A stretch of DNA of 64,000 nt, from positions 620,001-684,000 of the forward strand of contig NZ_VTAV01000001.1 of assembly GCF_008180195.1 (NCBI RefSeq). Direction: 5' to 3'. Made by a program: the position numbers and the translations under genes. Positions 36,479 through 44,857 of this stretch are shown here, one piece after another. The stretch comes from Sphingobacterium phlebotomi (GTDB taxonomy: Bacteria; Bacteroidota; Bacteroidia; Sphingobacteriales; Sphingobacteriaceae). Below the pieces are notes generated by a model. It saw only the letters and a list, made by a program, of their open reading frames with translations, ran no database searches and was not told where the DNA came from. Numbering within the stretch: position 1 is the stretch's first letter; each line of letters opens with the position of its first letter.

Positions 36479-37522
36479 ATGTATCCCGCCACGGAGAAGC
36501 GATTCATTAGAACAAACAGGATTACAATTTTTGTTTTGTTCCTTGTTATTACAGCAGGGGGGATCGTTAGGAGCACGGGGTCAGGAATGGGGTGCCCGGA
36601 TTGGCCAAAATGTTTTAACCGTATAGTTCCTCCTACGGATGTTTCGCAGCTCCCAGAGGGATATGAGGAACATTATATCGAAGGAAGAACTAAAAAGAAT
36701 CAACGTTTTGCAAAAATCGTAGCTTTTTTTGGCTATCCGGAGATGGCGGATAGAATACGCCATGACGAATCTATTCTGGAGCATGAAGAGTTTAACGCAG
36801 CAAAAACGTGGACGGAGTATATTAATCGATTGGTTGGTGTTATCGTTGGCTTTTGTTTGTTGTTTTCTGCCTTATTCTCTTTTACATATTGGAAAAGTAA
36901 GCCATCTATAGTGTGGTGGAGCGTTCTGAATCTTTTTGTGGTAATTATTCAAGCTTGGCTCGGTTCTATCGTAGTTTCTACAAACCTGATGCCTTGGATT
37001 ATTACAGTACACATGCTGTTGGCGTTGGTTATCGTGGCAATTAGTATATACACGTTTTATCTTGCTACAACCATGCGAAATAAAAGCATCTTAATCAATC
37101 ATCGCTTTGATTTGCTGAAGGGGATAGCGATATTCCTATTAGTATTAACGGTGGTGCAGGTAGTGTATGGAACAGAAGTTAGGGAAGCTATCGACCATTT
37201 GAATGATGAGGGTGTTTCTCGTCAGGATTGGATTTCCCGCTTAGGATCGTCTTATGATATACACCGTATATTGGCATATGTATCATTGGGAACGACAGTG
37301 TTGTTGTTTTTCCTGATAAAAAATAAGTTTAGTTCATTGACATTACAAAGTAAATACGCTTGGATTCTACTAATCTTGGTTGGTATTCAGATGATGTCCG
37401 GAATTATTCTAGCTCGTTTTAATGTACCGGCGGTTGCACAAACCACACATTTGGTAATCGCTAGTTTGTTCTTTGGCACCTTATATTATTTGATGCTATT
37501 AATGACAAAATTAAAACGATAG
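36479..37522 (+). CDS. ctaA: Haem A synthase
   Basis: Oxidises haem O to haem A for subunit I. Eight helices are expected, with a cytoplasmic N-terminus (FIRTNRITIFVLFLVITAGGIVRSTGSGMGCPDWPKCF, the diagnostic CtaA/Cox15 start). The conserved haem-ligand region is EYINRLVGVIVGF (with Glu and preceding ATKTW). The cysteines in GMGCPDWPKC are of the type-1/2 Cox15 pattern. It starts 24 bases after the ctaD stop. Confidence 0.94.
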   Translation: MYPATEKRFIRTNRITIFVLFLVITAGGIVRSTGSGMGCPDWPKCFNRIVPPTDVSQLPEGYEEHYIEGRTKKNQRFAKIVAFFGYPEMADRIRHDESILEHEEFNAAKTWTEYINRLVGVIVGFCLLFSALFSFTYWKSKPSIVWWSVLNLFVVIIQAWLGSIVVSTNLMPWIITVHMLLALVIVAISIYTFYLATTMRNKSILINHRFDLLKGIAIFLLVLTVVQVVYGTEVREAIDHLNDEGVSRQDWISRLGSSYDIHRILAYVSLGTTVLLFFLIKNKFSSLTLQSKYAWILLILVGIQMMSGIILARFNVPAVAQTTHLVIASLFFGTLYYLMLLMTKLKR

Positions 37523-37594
37523 TATGGACAAAGTTGCAGACATTTGTGGTTTTAACGCATATTTGTTCATTTTTAGAAGAGGATAAAAATTTTC

Positions 37595-38503
37595 ATGAAG
37601 CAGTTCATCTCTGATTTCAATAAATTAGTTAAGCTTAGGCTGACCTTGACCGTTGTGTTCTCGGCTTCTATTTCATTTTTGATTGGAGCCAAGCAGCAAG
37701 GTGATATTATTTGGATAAATTGGCTGATTCTGACAATCGGTGGATTTCTGATAACGGGCTCAGCGAACGGTTTTAATGAAATTATTGAGCGTGACCTTGA
37801 TAAGCTAATGAAGCGCACGGAAGACAGACCGTTGCCGGCAGGAAGAATGACTACCGGACAGGCATTGGTGTTGAGTTTGTTTATGGGGATTTTCGGAACC
37901 TTGTTACTTGTCCGGCTTAATTTTTTAGCTGGCTTGCTTTCGGTTTTCGCGATTATCTTGTATGCCTTTGTGTATACTCCGTTAAAGCAAAAATCGCCTA
38001 TAGCCGTGTTTGTCGGAGCATTTCCAGGTGCATTACCTCCGTTAATTGGCTATTATGCGGCCTTTAAGTCTGCTGGATTTGGTTTTGAATATGCAATGGT
38101 TAGTGAAGCGGCGATTGTCATCACCCCTTGGGTATTGTTTTTGATCCAGTTTTTTTGGCAGTTTCCGCATTTTTGGGCGATTGCTTGGGTTGCAGACGAG
38201 GATTATAAACGGGCGGGTTTTAGGCTATTACCAACCACAAAAAAGGACACGATTTCGGCTTGGATGATTTTTATCTCGGCAGTGTTGATGGTTCCGGTAG
38301 GCGTATTGCCTATGTACTACGGTTTCGGCGGTTGGGTATTTACAGTGGTGTCGCTGTTAGGCGGGTTGTTGTTTGCTTACTATGGTTTTAAGCACATAAA
38401 AGAAATGACCGATGCTACGGCAAAGAAAGTGATGTTTACATCGTTTATTTATTTGCCGTTGACGCAGTTAGTTTTGTTATTTGATTTTATTCCTTTGAAA
38501 TAG
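37595..38503 (+). CDS. ctaB: Protohaem IX farnesyltransferase (haem O synthase)
   Basis: A UbiA-family prenyltransferase of 302 residues that converts haem B to haem O. The diagnostic motif NGFNEIIERDLDKLMKRTEDRPLP holds the DxxxD-like metal-pyrophosphate site (NEIIERDLDKLMKRT), and PHFWAIAWVADEDYKRAGFRLLPTT is the second conserved loop. About eight to nine helices. It feeds CtaA and is directly followed by the first subunit III gene, whose ATG follows the TAG with no gap. Confidence 0.95.
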   Translation: MKQFISDFNKLVKLRLTLTVVFSASISFLIGAKQQGDIIWINWLILTIGGFLITGSANGFNEIIERDLDKLMKRTEDRPLPAGRMTTGQALVLSLFMGIFGTLLLVRLNFLAGLLSVFAIILYAFVYTPLKQKSPIAVFVGAFPGALPPLIGYYAAFKSAGFGFEYAMVSEAAIVITPWVLFLIQFFWQFPHFWAIAWVADEDYKRAGFRLLPTTKKDTISAWMIFISAVLMVPVGVLPMYYGFGGWVFTVVSLLGGLLFAYYGFKHIKEMTDATAKKVMFTSFIYLPLTQLVLLFDFIPLK

Positions 38504-39091
38504 ATGGAGCATACGGACGATTATACAACGGAAGAATTGATTCAATCCAGGAAGGCAAAGAAGTTTAACCTTTGGCTGGGTATGATTGGTATGTTTATGA
38601 TGTTTGCTGCATTATCCAGTGGATTCATTGTATATACGGCCAGTGGGGTAGATAAGGGGATAAAGACAATTTTGCCAGACATCTTTATATATAGTACGGT
38701 TGTGATCGTGCTAAGTAGTTTGACACTGCATGTAGGTTATCGTGCAACGAAACGGGAACAATTAGGCAGACAAAAATTGTATTTGTTGCTAACTATTGCA
38801 TTCGGTATTGTGTTTTTTGTCCTGCAGGTGGATGCTTGGTCTGTATTGGTGAGCCGGGATATTACTTTTATAAATAATAATGCGTCACAATCGTTTATCT
38901 ATGTATTTACTGGGATGCATTTGGCACATATTATTGCGGGTTTGATCGTGTTGGTAAGATGTTTATGGGGAGCTATGAAGCCCATCCCATTCCCGGAGAA
39001 CCAATTCCGCATGAACTTAGCCACTATTTTTTGGCATTTTCTCGATCTTTTGTGGATTTATATTTATGTTTTCTTACTTTTGAATCAATAA
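38504..39091 (+). CDS. ctaE: Cytochrome c oxidase subunit III-like protein
   Basis: 195 residues, five helices, a haem-copper oxidase subunit III with IFIYSTVVIVLSSLTLHVGYRATKREQ, then TGMHLAHIIAGLIVLVRCLWG and FWHFLDLLWIYIYVFLL. The neighbouring gene at 39101 is a second, longer subunit III. Two adjacent paralogues are common in Bacteroidota clusters; which of them is the structural subunit III cannot be told. No catalytic residues are expected. Confidence 0.9.
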   Translation: MEHTDDYTTEELIQSRKAKKFNLWLGMIGMFMMFAALSSGFIVYTASGVDKGIKTILPDIFIYSTVVIVLSSLTLHVGYRATKREQLGRQKLYLLLTIAFGIVFFVLQVDAWSVLVSRDITFINNNASQSFIYVFTGMHLAHIIAGLIVLVRCLWGAMKPIPFPENQFRMNLATIFWHFLDLLWIYIYVFLLLNQ

Positions 39092-39100
39092 TAGTAAAAA

Positions 39101-39838
39101 ATGAGTACAACAACTGTATCGCAATTGGATAAGGTAAAAGACGGCCCTTGGAGTGGTGGTAAGTCGCCTTGGAACTTGGAGTATGGAAAGATCATGATGT
39201 GGTTCTTTCTGGTATCGGATGCCTTTACGTTTTCTGCATTTCTAATCTATTATGGCGCGCAGAAATTTGCACAGCCTACGTGGATTGACGCAGACAAGGT
39301 TTTCCAATCTATTCCAGGTATTGCCGAGTCCGGACAACCTTTGGTGTTCGTAGGTATCATGACCTTTATTTTGATTATGTCTTCGGTAACGATGGTATTA
39401 GCTGTTGACGCGGGGCATAGGAACAAAAAAGATGAGGTTGTGAAATGGATGCTGTGGACGATTTTGGGTGGTTTGGCCTTTGTTGGCTGTCAGGCTATCG
39501 AGTGGACACACTTACATCATCAAGGCTTCTGGTTTGGAAGAAATCCGGCAACAGGTTTAGAGGGTGATGCTGTAGCACAAGCGTTGGCGCCTTATTTCAC
39601 AAAGGATATATCCTATACCGCTGCTTTGCAATTTTCTAATCTTTTCTTCACGATAACAGGTTTTCACGGATTTCACGTGTCTATCGGGATTCTGCTGAAT
39701 ATTATCGTTTTGAGCATGACGTTGAAGAACACGTTTGAAAGAAGAGGAACATACCTTATGATTGAAAAGGTAGGTCTTTATTGGCACTTTGTAGATCTAG
39801 TATGGGTGTTCGTATTTACGTTCTTCTATTTGATTTAA
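39101..39838 (+). CDS. ctaE: Cytochrome c oxidase subunit III
   Basis: 245 residues with the ARTIC-like subunit III pattern: PWNLEYGKIMMWFFLVSDAFTFSAFLIYYG in helix 1, TFILIMSSVTMVLAVDAGHRNK, FVGCQAIEWTHLHHQGF, and the terminal FWHFVDLVW-like helix (YWHFVDLVWVFVFTFFYLI). A large loop between helices 3 and 4 is typical. Starts 9 bp after the upstream subunit III gene. Confidence 0.94.
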   Translation: MSTTTVSQLDKVKDGPWSGGKSPWNLEYGKIMMWFFLVSDAFTFSAFLIYYGAQKFAQPTWIDADKVFQSIPGIAESGQPLVFVGIMTFILIMSSVTMVLAVDAGHRNKKDEVVKWMLWTILGGLAFVGCQAIEWTHLHHQGFWFGRNPATGLEGDAVAQALAPYFTKDISYTAALQFSNLFFTITGFHGFHVSIGILLNIIVLSMTLKNTFERRGTYLMIEKVGLYWHFVDLVWVFVFTFFYLI

Positions 39839-39876
39839 TTGGTTCAGAAAATTTTTAACATTACTATACAAAAGAA

Positions 39877-40254
39877 ATGTCTAATCACGAAAATATAGCA
39901 ACTGCACATGACCACCACGACCACGGTGGCATGGACAAGAAGGGAATTTGGAGAATTTTCTTTGTCCTTCTTGCGTTAACAGCTCTGGAGTTTTTAATCG
40001 CTTTAGGTTTTGTACACCATTGGGAGATACTTCATAAGGGAACTTTAGTCACGATAATCTACGTAGTGTTGACCTTGGTCAAAGCCTATTATATTATCGC
40101 TTACTTCATGCACTTGAAATTTGAGAAATCGAGTTTTATTGTATGTGTAGGTGTCGGTTTCATCTTTATCGTATACTTTATTGTATTGATGTTGATCGAG
40201 GGTGATTATTTATTGTATCATTTACAATCACATCCGTTATTCCCAAATAATTAA
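39877..40254 (+). CDS. ctaF: Cytochrome c oxidase subunit IV family protein
   Basis: A 125-residue membrane protein with three helices (IFFVLLALTALEFLIALGFV; IIYVVLTLVKAYYIIAYFMHLKFE; GVGFIFIVYFIVLMLIEGDYLLY). The AYYIIAYFMHLKFE motif is diagnostic. Its N-terminus is His-rich (AHDHHDHGGMDK). It is structural or assembly-related. The next gene, a Sco-like protein, starts 21 bp downstream. Confidence 0.92.
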   Translation: MSNHENIATAHDHHDHGGMDKKGIWRIFFVLLALTALEFLIALGFVHHWEILHKGTLVTIIYVVLTLVKAYYIIAYFMHLKFEKSSFIVCVGVGFIFIVYFIVLMLIEGDYLLYHLQSHPLFPNN

Positions 40255-40275
40255 GTTATAACGAGGAGGCTTTGA

Positions 40276-40995
40276 ATGAGTAAGCGTACTCAAGGAAGTA
40301 AATCAAAGATAATTATCCTGGCATTAATCTTACTTGTGCCAGGATTTTTATATATAGCCGTTAATAGATTCGGCTTTAATGAATACGCCTCTTTACCTGT
40401 TTTTGGTGAAAAAACGCTGAGTGGTGAGATGAAGCGTAATTGGGGTAGGGAGTATCCGGATACGGTTTTTCATACGGTTTCCCAAATTCATTTTAAAGAT
40501 GCAACGGGGACAAAAATAGCTTTTCCGGCACCAGATACTTGTGTTAGTGTGGTACACCTCTTTTACACCCGGGATGCTTCTTTTTCACGTTTGATGTTAA
40601 ACCATGTGGATAAGTTGGCGGCACGTTTTCAAGAGAATCCTATTGTCAATTTTTTCTCTATTTCCGTGGACAGCTTGGATACGCAAACTGACGTCGAAGC
40701 ATTCATCAATCCATATAAAAATAGGACGGAGAAGCATTGGCATGTAGTATACAATCCCACTGTCGATATTTTTAACTACGCTCGGGAGCAATTGCTTATC
40801 GACGCGATGCCTGACCCGATTGATTCAACCCGTTTTTTAATTAGCAATCAATTAGTATTATTGGATTCCAAAACCCGTATTCGAGGCTTCTACGACATCA
40901 GTTTAAAAGGAGAAGTTGATCGGTTGGAAGATGAGATTAAATTGCTTGTGGTGGAGGAAATTCGGAAGAAGCCATTGAAAGTGGAAAAAAATTAA
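40276..40995 (+). CDS. Sco1/SenC-like thioredoxin-fold protein lacking the copper cysteines
   Basis: Position in the operon and fold pattern match Sco proteins that insert copper into CuA. An N-terminal helix anchors it (IIILALILLVPGFLYIAV). The expected CPxxC copper site after a FYT strand is replaced: the aligned residues are T98-R99-D100-A101-S102-F103-S104. A conserved late histidine region (KHWHVVYNP) is present. Without the cysteines it cannot bind copper in the classical way, so a scaffold, redox-independent or lost function is inferred. Two ordinary cysteine positions are absent. Family assignment is by context and weak similarity. Confidence 0.65.
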   Translation: MSKRTQGSKSKIIILALILLVPGFLYIAVNRFGFNEYASLPVFGEKTLSGEMKRNWGREYPDTVFHTVSQIHFKDATGTKIAFPAPDTCVSVVHLFYTRDASFSRLMLNHVDKLAARFQENPIVNFFSISVDSLDTQTDVEAFINPYKNRTEKHWHVVYNPTVDIFNYAREQLLIDAMPDPIDSTRFLISNQLVLLDSKTRIRGFYDISLKGEVDRLEDEIKLLVVEEIRKKPLKVEKN

Positions 40996-41006
40996 GGTAG
41001 ATACAT

Positions 41007-41543
41007 ATGATGACAGTAGAAGAGAAGAAATACAAAAAGTGGATTGTCGCGCTTTCTATCATTATTCCTTTAGCAGTAGCGATGCTATTTGGAGTGAATT
41101 TGAGGAAACTGGGTTACGATGTGGAGCCGTTAACCTTTTTGCCCCCAATTTATGCCACTATCAATGGGATTACTGCCGTATTGTTGGTTGCAGCCGTATC
41201 CGCCGTTAAAAGAGGAAATAGGAAACTACACGAGAATTTAATTAAGATCTGTATGGGATGTTCGATAGCATTCCTGTTGATGTATGTTGCTTATCACATG
41301 ACGTCTGAATCTACTCTTTATGGAGGGGAAGGGGCGATACGGTATGTTTATTTCTTTATATTGATAAGCCACATCCTTTTATCCATCATCATTATACCAT
41401 TTGTATTGTTTACATTTGTACGTGGTATCGCCGGCGCTTATGAGCGGCATAAAAAGCTCGCGCGTATCACATACCCGATGTGGCTATATGTCGCGATAAC
41501 AGGTGTTATTGTCTATGTGATGATTTCACCTTATTACATCTAG
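41007..41543 (+). CDS. DUF420 family membrane protein (CtaM/YozB-like)
   Basis: 178 residues, five hydrophobic segments. Conserved family features are present: PPIYATINGITAVLLVAAV, NRKLHENLIKICMGCSIAFLLMYVAYHMTSES, YFFILISHILLSIIIIPFVLF and ARITYPMWLYVAITGVIVYVMI. In firmicutes related proteins help assemble a-type haem-copper oxidases, which fits the location at the end of this cluster. Starts 11 bp after the Sco-like gene. Confidence 0.85.
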   Translation: MMTVEEKKYKKWIVALSIIIPLAVAMLFGVNLRKLGYDVEPLTFLPPIYATINGITAVLLVAAVSAVKRGNRKLHENLIKICMGCSIAFLLMYVAYHMTSESTLYGGEGAIRYVYFFILISHILLSIIIIPFVLFTFVRGIAGAYERHKKLARITYPMWLYVAITGVIVYVMISPYYI

Positions 41544-41559
41544 AAATGATATAAATGTC

Positions 41560-42024
41560 ATGAAAAGAGTTTGGATTTATCAGAGCAATCGTTTTTTACA
41601 AGAGGAAGAAATTCGTAGAATAGAGCAAATCTTACAAGAATTTGTTGCACAATGGACGGCACACGGCAATCAATTGGCGGGATCGTTCGAAATTCGTTAT
41701 GGCTTGTTTGTTCTTCTGATGGTTGACGAGCAGAAAGCGATGGTTACGGGTTGTTCTATTGATAAGTCGGTACACCTATTAAAGAAAATAGAGCACGAAC
41801 TAGGTATATCTTTGTTCGATCGAATGCAAATAGCATATAAGAGTAGTATAGATCAGCCTATCCATCTAGTATCACAAGAAGACTTTCGAAAATTGCTGGC
41901 AACTGGTGAGATTAATCTGGATGCTGCTATTGTTTTCAATAATATGATAACTTCTGCAGAAGAATTAGATACTATATGGGAAGTGCCGATAAAAGATAGT
42001 TGGCACGCTCGGGTGTTTTTATAA
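41560..42024 (+). CDS. Conserved Bacteroidota protein of about 154 aa
   Basis: Starts 16 bp after the DUF420 gene, and ends at a terminator, so it closes the respiratory cluster. The sequence (MKRVWIYQSNRFLQEEEIRR, with FVLLMVDEQKAMVTGCSIDKSVHLLKKIEHELGISLFDRM) is a recognised Bacteroidota hypothetical type that databases sometimes label ABC transporter ATPase, but no Walker A motif is visible, so that name is unsupported. Soluble, no signal. A link to oxidase assembly is only by location. Confidence 0.8.
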   Translation: MKRVWIYQSNRFLQEEEIRRIEQILQEFVAQWTAHGNQLAGSFEIRYGLFVLLMVDEQKAMVTGCSIDKSVHLLKKIEHELGISLFDRMQIAYKSSIDQPIHLVSQEDFRKLLATGEINLDAAIVFNNMITSAEELDTIWEVPIKDSWHARVFL

Positions 42025-42028
42025 AAAA

Positions 42029-42056
42029 GCACGAGTTCGTCGCTCGTGCCTTTTTT
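42029..42056. terminator. Bidirectional terminator ending the respiratory cluster and pckA
   Basis: GCACGAG (42029-42035) pairs with CTCGTGC (42043-42049) across a 7-nt loop, with six A before and six T after. It lies 5 bases after the stop at 42024 and just before the minus-strand pckA stop (42062). Confidence 0.9.
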
Positions 42057-42061
42057 CTTTT

Positions 42062-43657
42062 CTAAACCTCCATTTGTATTAATTTGGGTGAAGCATTTCG
42101 TATTTCTTCACTCGCTTCTGCCTTATATTGATGGAAATTCTGAATAAAAAGCGTCGACAACATTTCCGCTTGTTTATCGTAAGCGTGCTTATTTTTCCAG
42201 GTATTTCGAGGGTCAAGTAATTCTGCCGGTACTCCAGGACATTCTTGCGGTATGCCTATGCCGAAATTAGGGTGTGATTTAAATGTTTGATTGGTGAGTT
42301 CGCCTTGGATGGCTGCTTGAACCATTGCACGGGTATATTGTAAACGAATCCTATTGCCTGTCCCATATGGACCTCCTGTCCAACCTGTATTTACCAACCA
42401 AACGCTAACTTCGGGGTGCGCGTCTAATTTTTTTCCTAATAATTCGGCGTATACTGTTGGATGGAGGGGCAAAAAAACTTGTCCAAAACAGGCAGAAAAT
42501 ATACTTTGTGGTTCGCGAACGCCAACCTCTGTTCCGGCTACTTTAGCAGTATATCCTGATAAGAAATGATACATCGCTTGTGCGGTAGTCAGTTTTGAAA
42601 TGGGTGGAAGGACGCCAAAAGCATCGCAAGTTAGAAAAAAGATATTCTTCGGAATTTTTCCAACAGAACGGTCCTTAGCGTTTTTAATATGATCAATAGG
42701 ATAGGCTGCCCGTGTGTTTTCGGTGATATCGGTATCGCTATAATCCACGATATTTGTGCCCGTAAAGAAACTTACATTTTCTAAAAGTGTGGTATGTTTT
42801 ATAGCACTAAATATCTGCGGCTCTTTCTCCTTACTAAGGTCGATACATTTAGCATAACAGCCTCCTTCAAAATTAAATACGGTATCATCTGCCCAACCGT
42901 GTTCATCGTCACCGATTAGCTTACGGCTAGCGTCAGCGGATAGCGTTGTTTTCCCCGTACCACTTAATCCGAAAAACAATGCGACGTCACCCTGTTCACC
43001 TTCATTTGCTGAACAATGCATCGGGAGTACACCGTATTCATAGGGAAGCAGAAAATTCAGCACAGAAAATATACCTTTCTTCATTTCACCTGTGTAGGCC
43101 GATCCACCGATCAAAATCATTTTTCTGCTAAAATTTATAATGGTGAAATTTTCCTGTCGGGTCCCGTCGATTGCTGGATCGGCTAAAAACTCCGGTATTT
43201 GCAATATGATCCACTCTTGTTGGTAGTTTTCGAGCTCACTAACGGAGGGACGTAGGAAAAGATGATGGCAGAACAGGTTCGCCCAAGGAGTTGTATTGAT
43301 GACGGTAACGTTGAGACGATAGGTGGGGTTTGCTCCGGCATAGCAATGCCGCATCCATACTTCTCGGTCGAGCATGAAAGCGCTCATCTTGTTTAAAAGG
43401 CTGTCAAAGATTTCAGCAGAAATGGGAATATTGATTTCTCCCCAATCAATCGTGTTTTCTGTACATTCATCCCGAACGATAAATCGGTCCTTCGGAGAAC
43501 GCCCCGTAAATTTTCCTGTTTGAATACAAAGAGCACCTTTGTCGCTTAATATTCCCTGTCGGCGTTCTAGGGTCTGCCGGACTAAGGTATTTGCATCTTG
43601 ATTAAGATAAGCCTTTGAAGCTAGGATAGCTAACCTTTCCATAACCATAATAGTCAT
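42062..43657 (-). CDS. pckA: Phosphoenolpyruvate carboxykinase (ATP)
   Basis: Converts oxaloacetate and ATP to phosphoenolpyruvate and CO2 in gluconeogenesis. 531 residues, the normal length. Seen: the Walker A kinase loop GLSGTGKTTLSAD at about residue 227, the RGD-less substrate region YAGANPTYRLNVTV, and the GWTGGPYGTGNRIRLQYTRAMV signature of the ATP-dependent family. Several ATG choices exist at the start (43657, 43648, 43642). It stands alone on the minus strand. Confidence 0.96.
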   Translation of the reverse strand: MTIMVMERLAILASKAYLNQDANTLVRQTLERRQGILSDKGALCIQTGKFTGRSPKDRFIVRDECTENTIDWGEINIPISAEIFDSLLNKMSAFMLDREVWMRHCYAGANPTYRLNVTVINTTPWANLFCHHLFLRPSVSELENYQQEWIILQIPEFLADPAIDGTRQENFTIINFSRKMILIGGSAYTGEMKKGIFSVLNFLLPYEYGVLPMHCSANEGEQGDVALFFGLSGTGKTTLSADASRKLIGDDEHGWADDTVFNFEGGCYAKCIDLSKEKEPQIFSAIKHTTLLENVSFFTGTNIVDYSDTDITENTRAAYPIDHIKNAKDRSVGKIPKNIFFLTCDAFGVLPPISKLTTAQAMYHFLSGYTAKVAGTEVGVREPQSIFSACFGQVFLPLHPTVYAELLGKKLDAHPEVSVWLVNTGWTGGPYGTGNRIRLQYTRAMVQAAIQGELTNQTFKSHPNFGIGIPQECPGVPAELLDPRNTWKNKHAYDKQAEMLSTLFIQNFHQYKAEASEEIRNASPKLIQMEV

Positions 43658-43853
43658 TATTTAGTTTATAAAAACGAAGGTATGTAGAATACCGATGGAA
43701 ATTCAGTGGAGGATAATTTTCGTAAATAATCGGATAAAATAGATAAATATTTGGTTTTTTGGTTCTTTTGTAGAATAATTGTTGTGTCCGGCCTTTGGCG
43801 TTATGATGAAAAAAAGCAGTTGCGAAATCGCTTAGGGATGACCACAACCAACG

Positions 43854-44753
43854 TTAGTTATACATTAACGAGGCCTCTTCTTGATTCACGTTCAGCGTCA
43901 CCTCTTTCCCGAAGATAAGGCTATGATTATTGTCAATGTGCCCGGTAGGGAAATCAAAGCAGACGGGAAAATCATATTCGGCGACTTTATCCATGATAAT
44001 CTCTTCAAACCGTTGTCCAAACGGAGGATTGCTATCTTTTAGCGAAGTAAAACCACCAACAATTAATCCTTGCAGTTTGGCAAGTTTATTTGCCCTCTTA
44101 AGTGTCCATAGCATACGGTCAATGTTATAATGTTGTTCGCCTACGTCTTCAATGAAGAGAATCTTGTTGTCATATTTTCCATCAGAAGGAGAAGCTAAAA
44201 TACTATGGAGAATGGCTAGGTTACCACCAATCAAGCGACCATTTCCGCAGCCTGTGCGATTAGGAAATGTACGCTGACTGTATTCGAAGTCCATCTTCCC
44301 CCCAAAAAGGGCATGCTTCAGTGACGTTAGCGCCGCTTTGGTACTTTCGTTAAAAGATTTTGGCATCTGCCCGTGTATACTGCATACAGCAACCTTGTTG
44401 TGTAGATGGCTGTGGAGGACTGTAATATCACTGAAACCGACAATCCATTTGGGTTGTTTTTTGAACTTTCGAAAATCTAGTTGATCTATAATCCTAACTG
44501 TGCCATATCCACCACGCGCTGCGAAAATAGCTTTAATTTCCGGGTTGTCAAGTGCAGCCTGTAAGTCTCGTTTACGGACTTCATCTGTTCCAGCAAATTG
44601 GTGGAATTGGGAGTTAACACTTTCGCCTATTACCACGTCTAGCCCCCAACTGTTCAATATCGTTAAAGCTGGTGCTATATTACCCTTAATGTAGCTTGCC
44701 GGACAAACAATGGCGACTTTATCGCCTTTCTTAAGAAATTCAGGTGTTTTCAT
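43854..44753 (-). CDS. LD-carboxypeptidase (peptidase S66)
   Basis: Removes D-alanine from tetrapeptides of murein in recycling or remodelling. 299 residues with all three catalytic residues of S66 enzymes: Ser108 in GFSDIT, Glu202 in IEDVGE and His272 in PTGHIDNN. The N-terminal KKGDKVAIVCPASYI and ARGGYGTVRIID are family hallmarks. No signal peptide, so cytoplasmic. It is divergent from metG across 104 bp. Confidence 0.94.
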   Translation of the reverse strand: MKTPEFLKKGDKVAIVCPASYIKGNIAPALTILNSWGLDVVIGESVNSQFHQFAGTDEVRKRDLQAALDNPEIKAIFAARGGYGTVRIIDQLDFRKFKKQPKWIVGFSDITVLHSHLHNKVAVCSIHGQMPKSFNESTKAALTSLKHALFGGKMDFEYSQRTFPNRTGCGNGRLIGGNLAILHSILASPSDGKYDNKILFIEDVGEQHYNIDRMLWTLKRANKLAKLQGLIVGGFTSLKDSNPPFGQRFEEIIMDKVAEYDFPVCFDFPTGHIDNNHSLIFGKEVTLNVNQEEASLMYN

Positions 44754-44787
44754 GTCAAACCCTTATTATTATACGCGCAATTTGAGT

Positions 44788-44795
44788 TATCTTTG
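44788..44795 (+). promoter_or_regulatory. -7 box of metG promoter
   Basis: TATCTTTG matches TAnnTTTG and lies 63 bases before the proposed TTG start. The transcript should begin near 44800, within or just before the hairpin at 44798-44821. Confidence 0.6.
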
Positions 44796-44797
44796 CC

Positions 44798-44821
44798 AAA
44801 GAAACAAGTTTTTGTTTCTTT
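44798..44821 (+). promoter_or_regulatory. Hairpin at the predicted 5' end of the metG mRNA
   Basis: AAAGAAACAA pairs perfectly with TTGTTTCTTT (10 bp, loop GTTT), followed by more T. The position at the likely start of transcription makes it a 5' mRNA hairpin; the T run could also let it act as a weak terminator. Confidence 0.4.
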
Positions 44822-44857
44822 TTTCAATGTTATTGTCAACTTAAAAATCGTTATACG

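Noticed and set aside
38504..39838. Two subunit III genes as a frameshifted single gene
   Set aside because: Each has its own start and complete helix set, and paired copies are usual in Bacteroidota.
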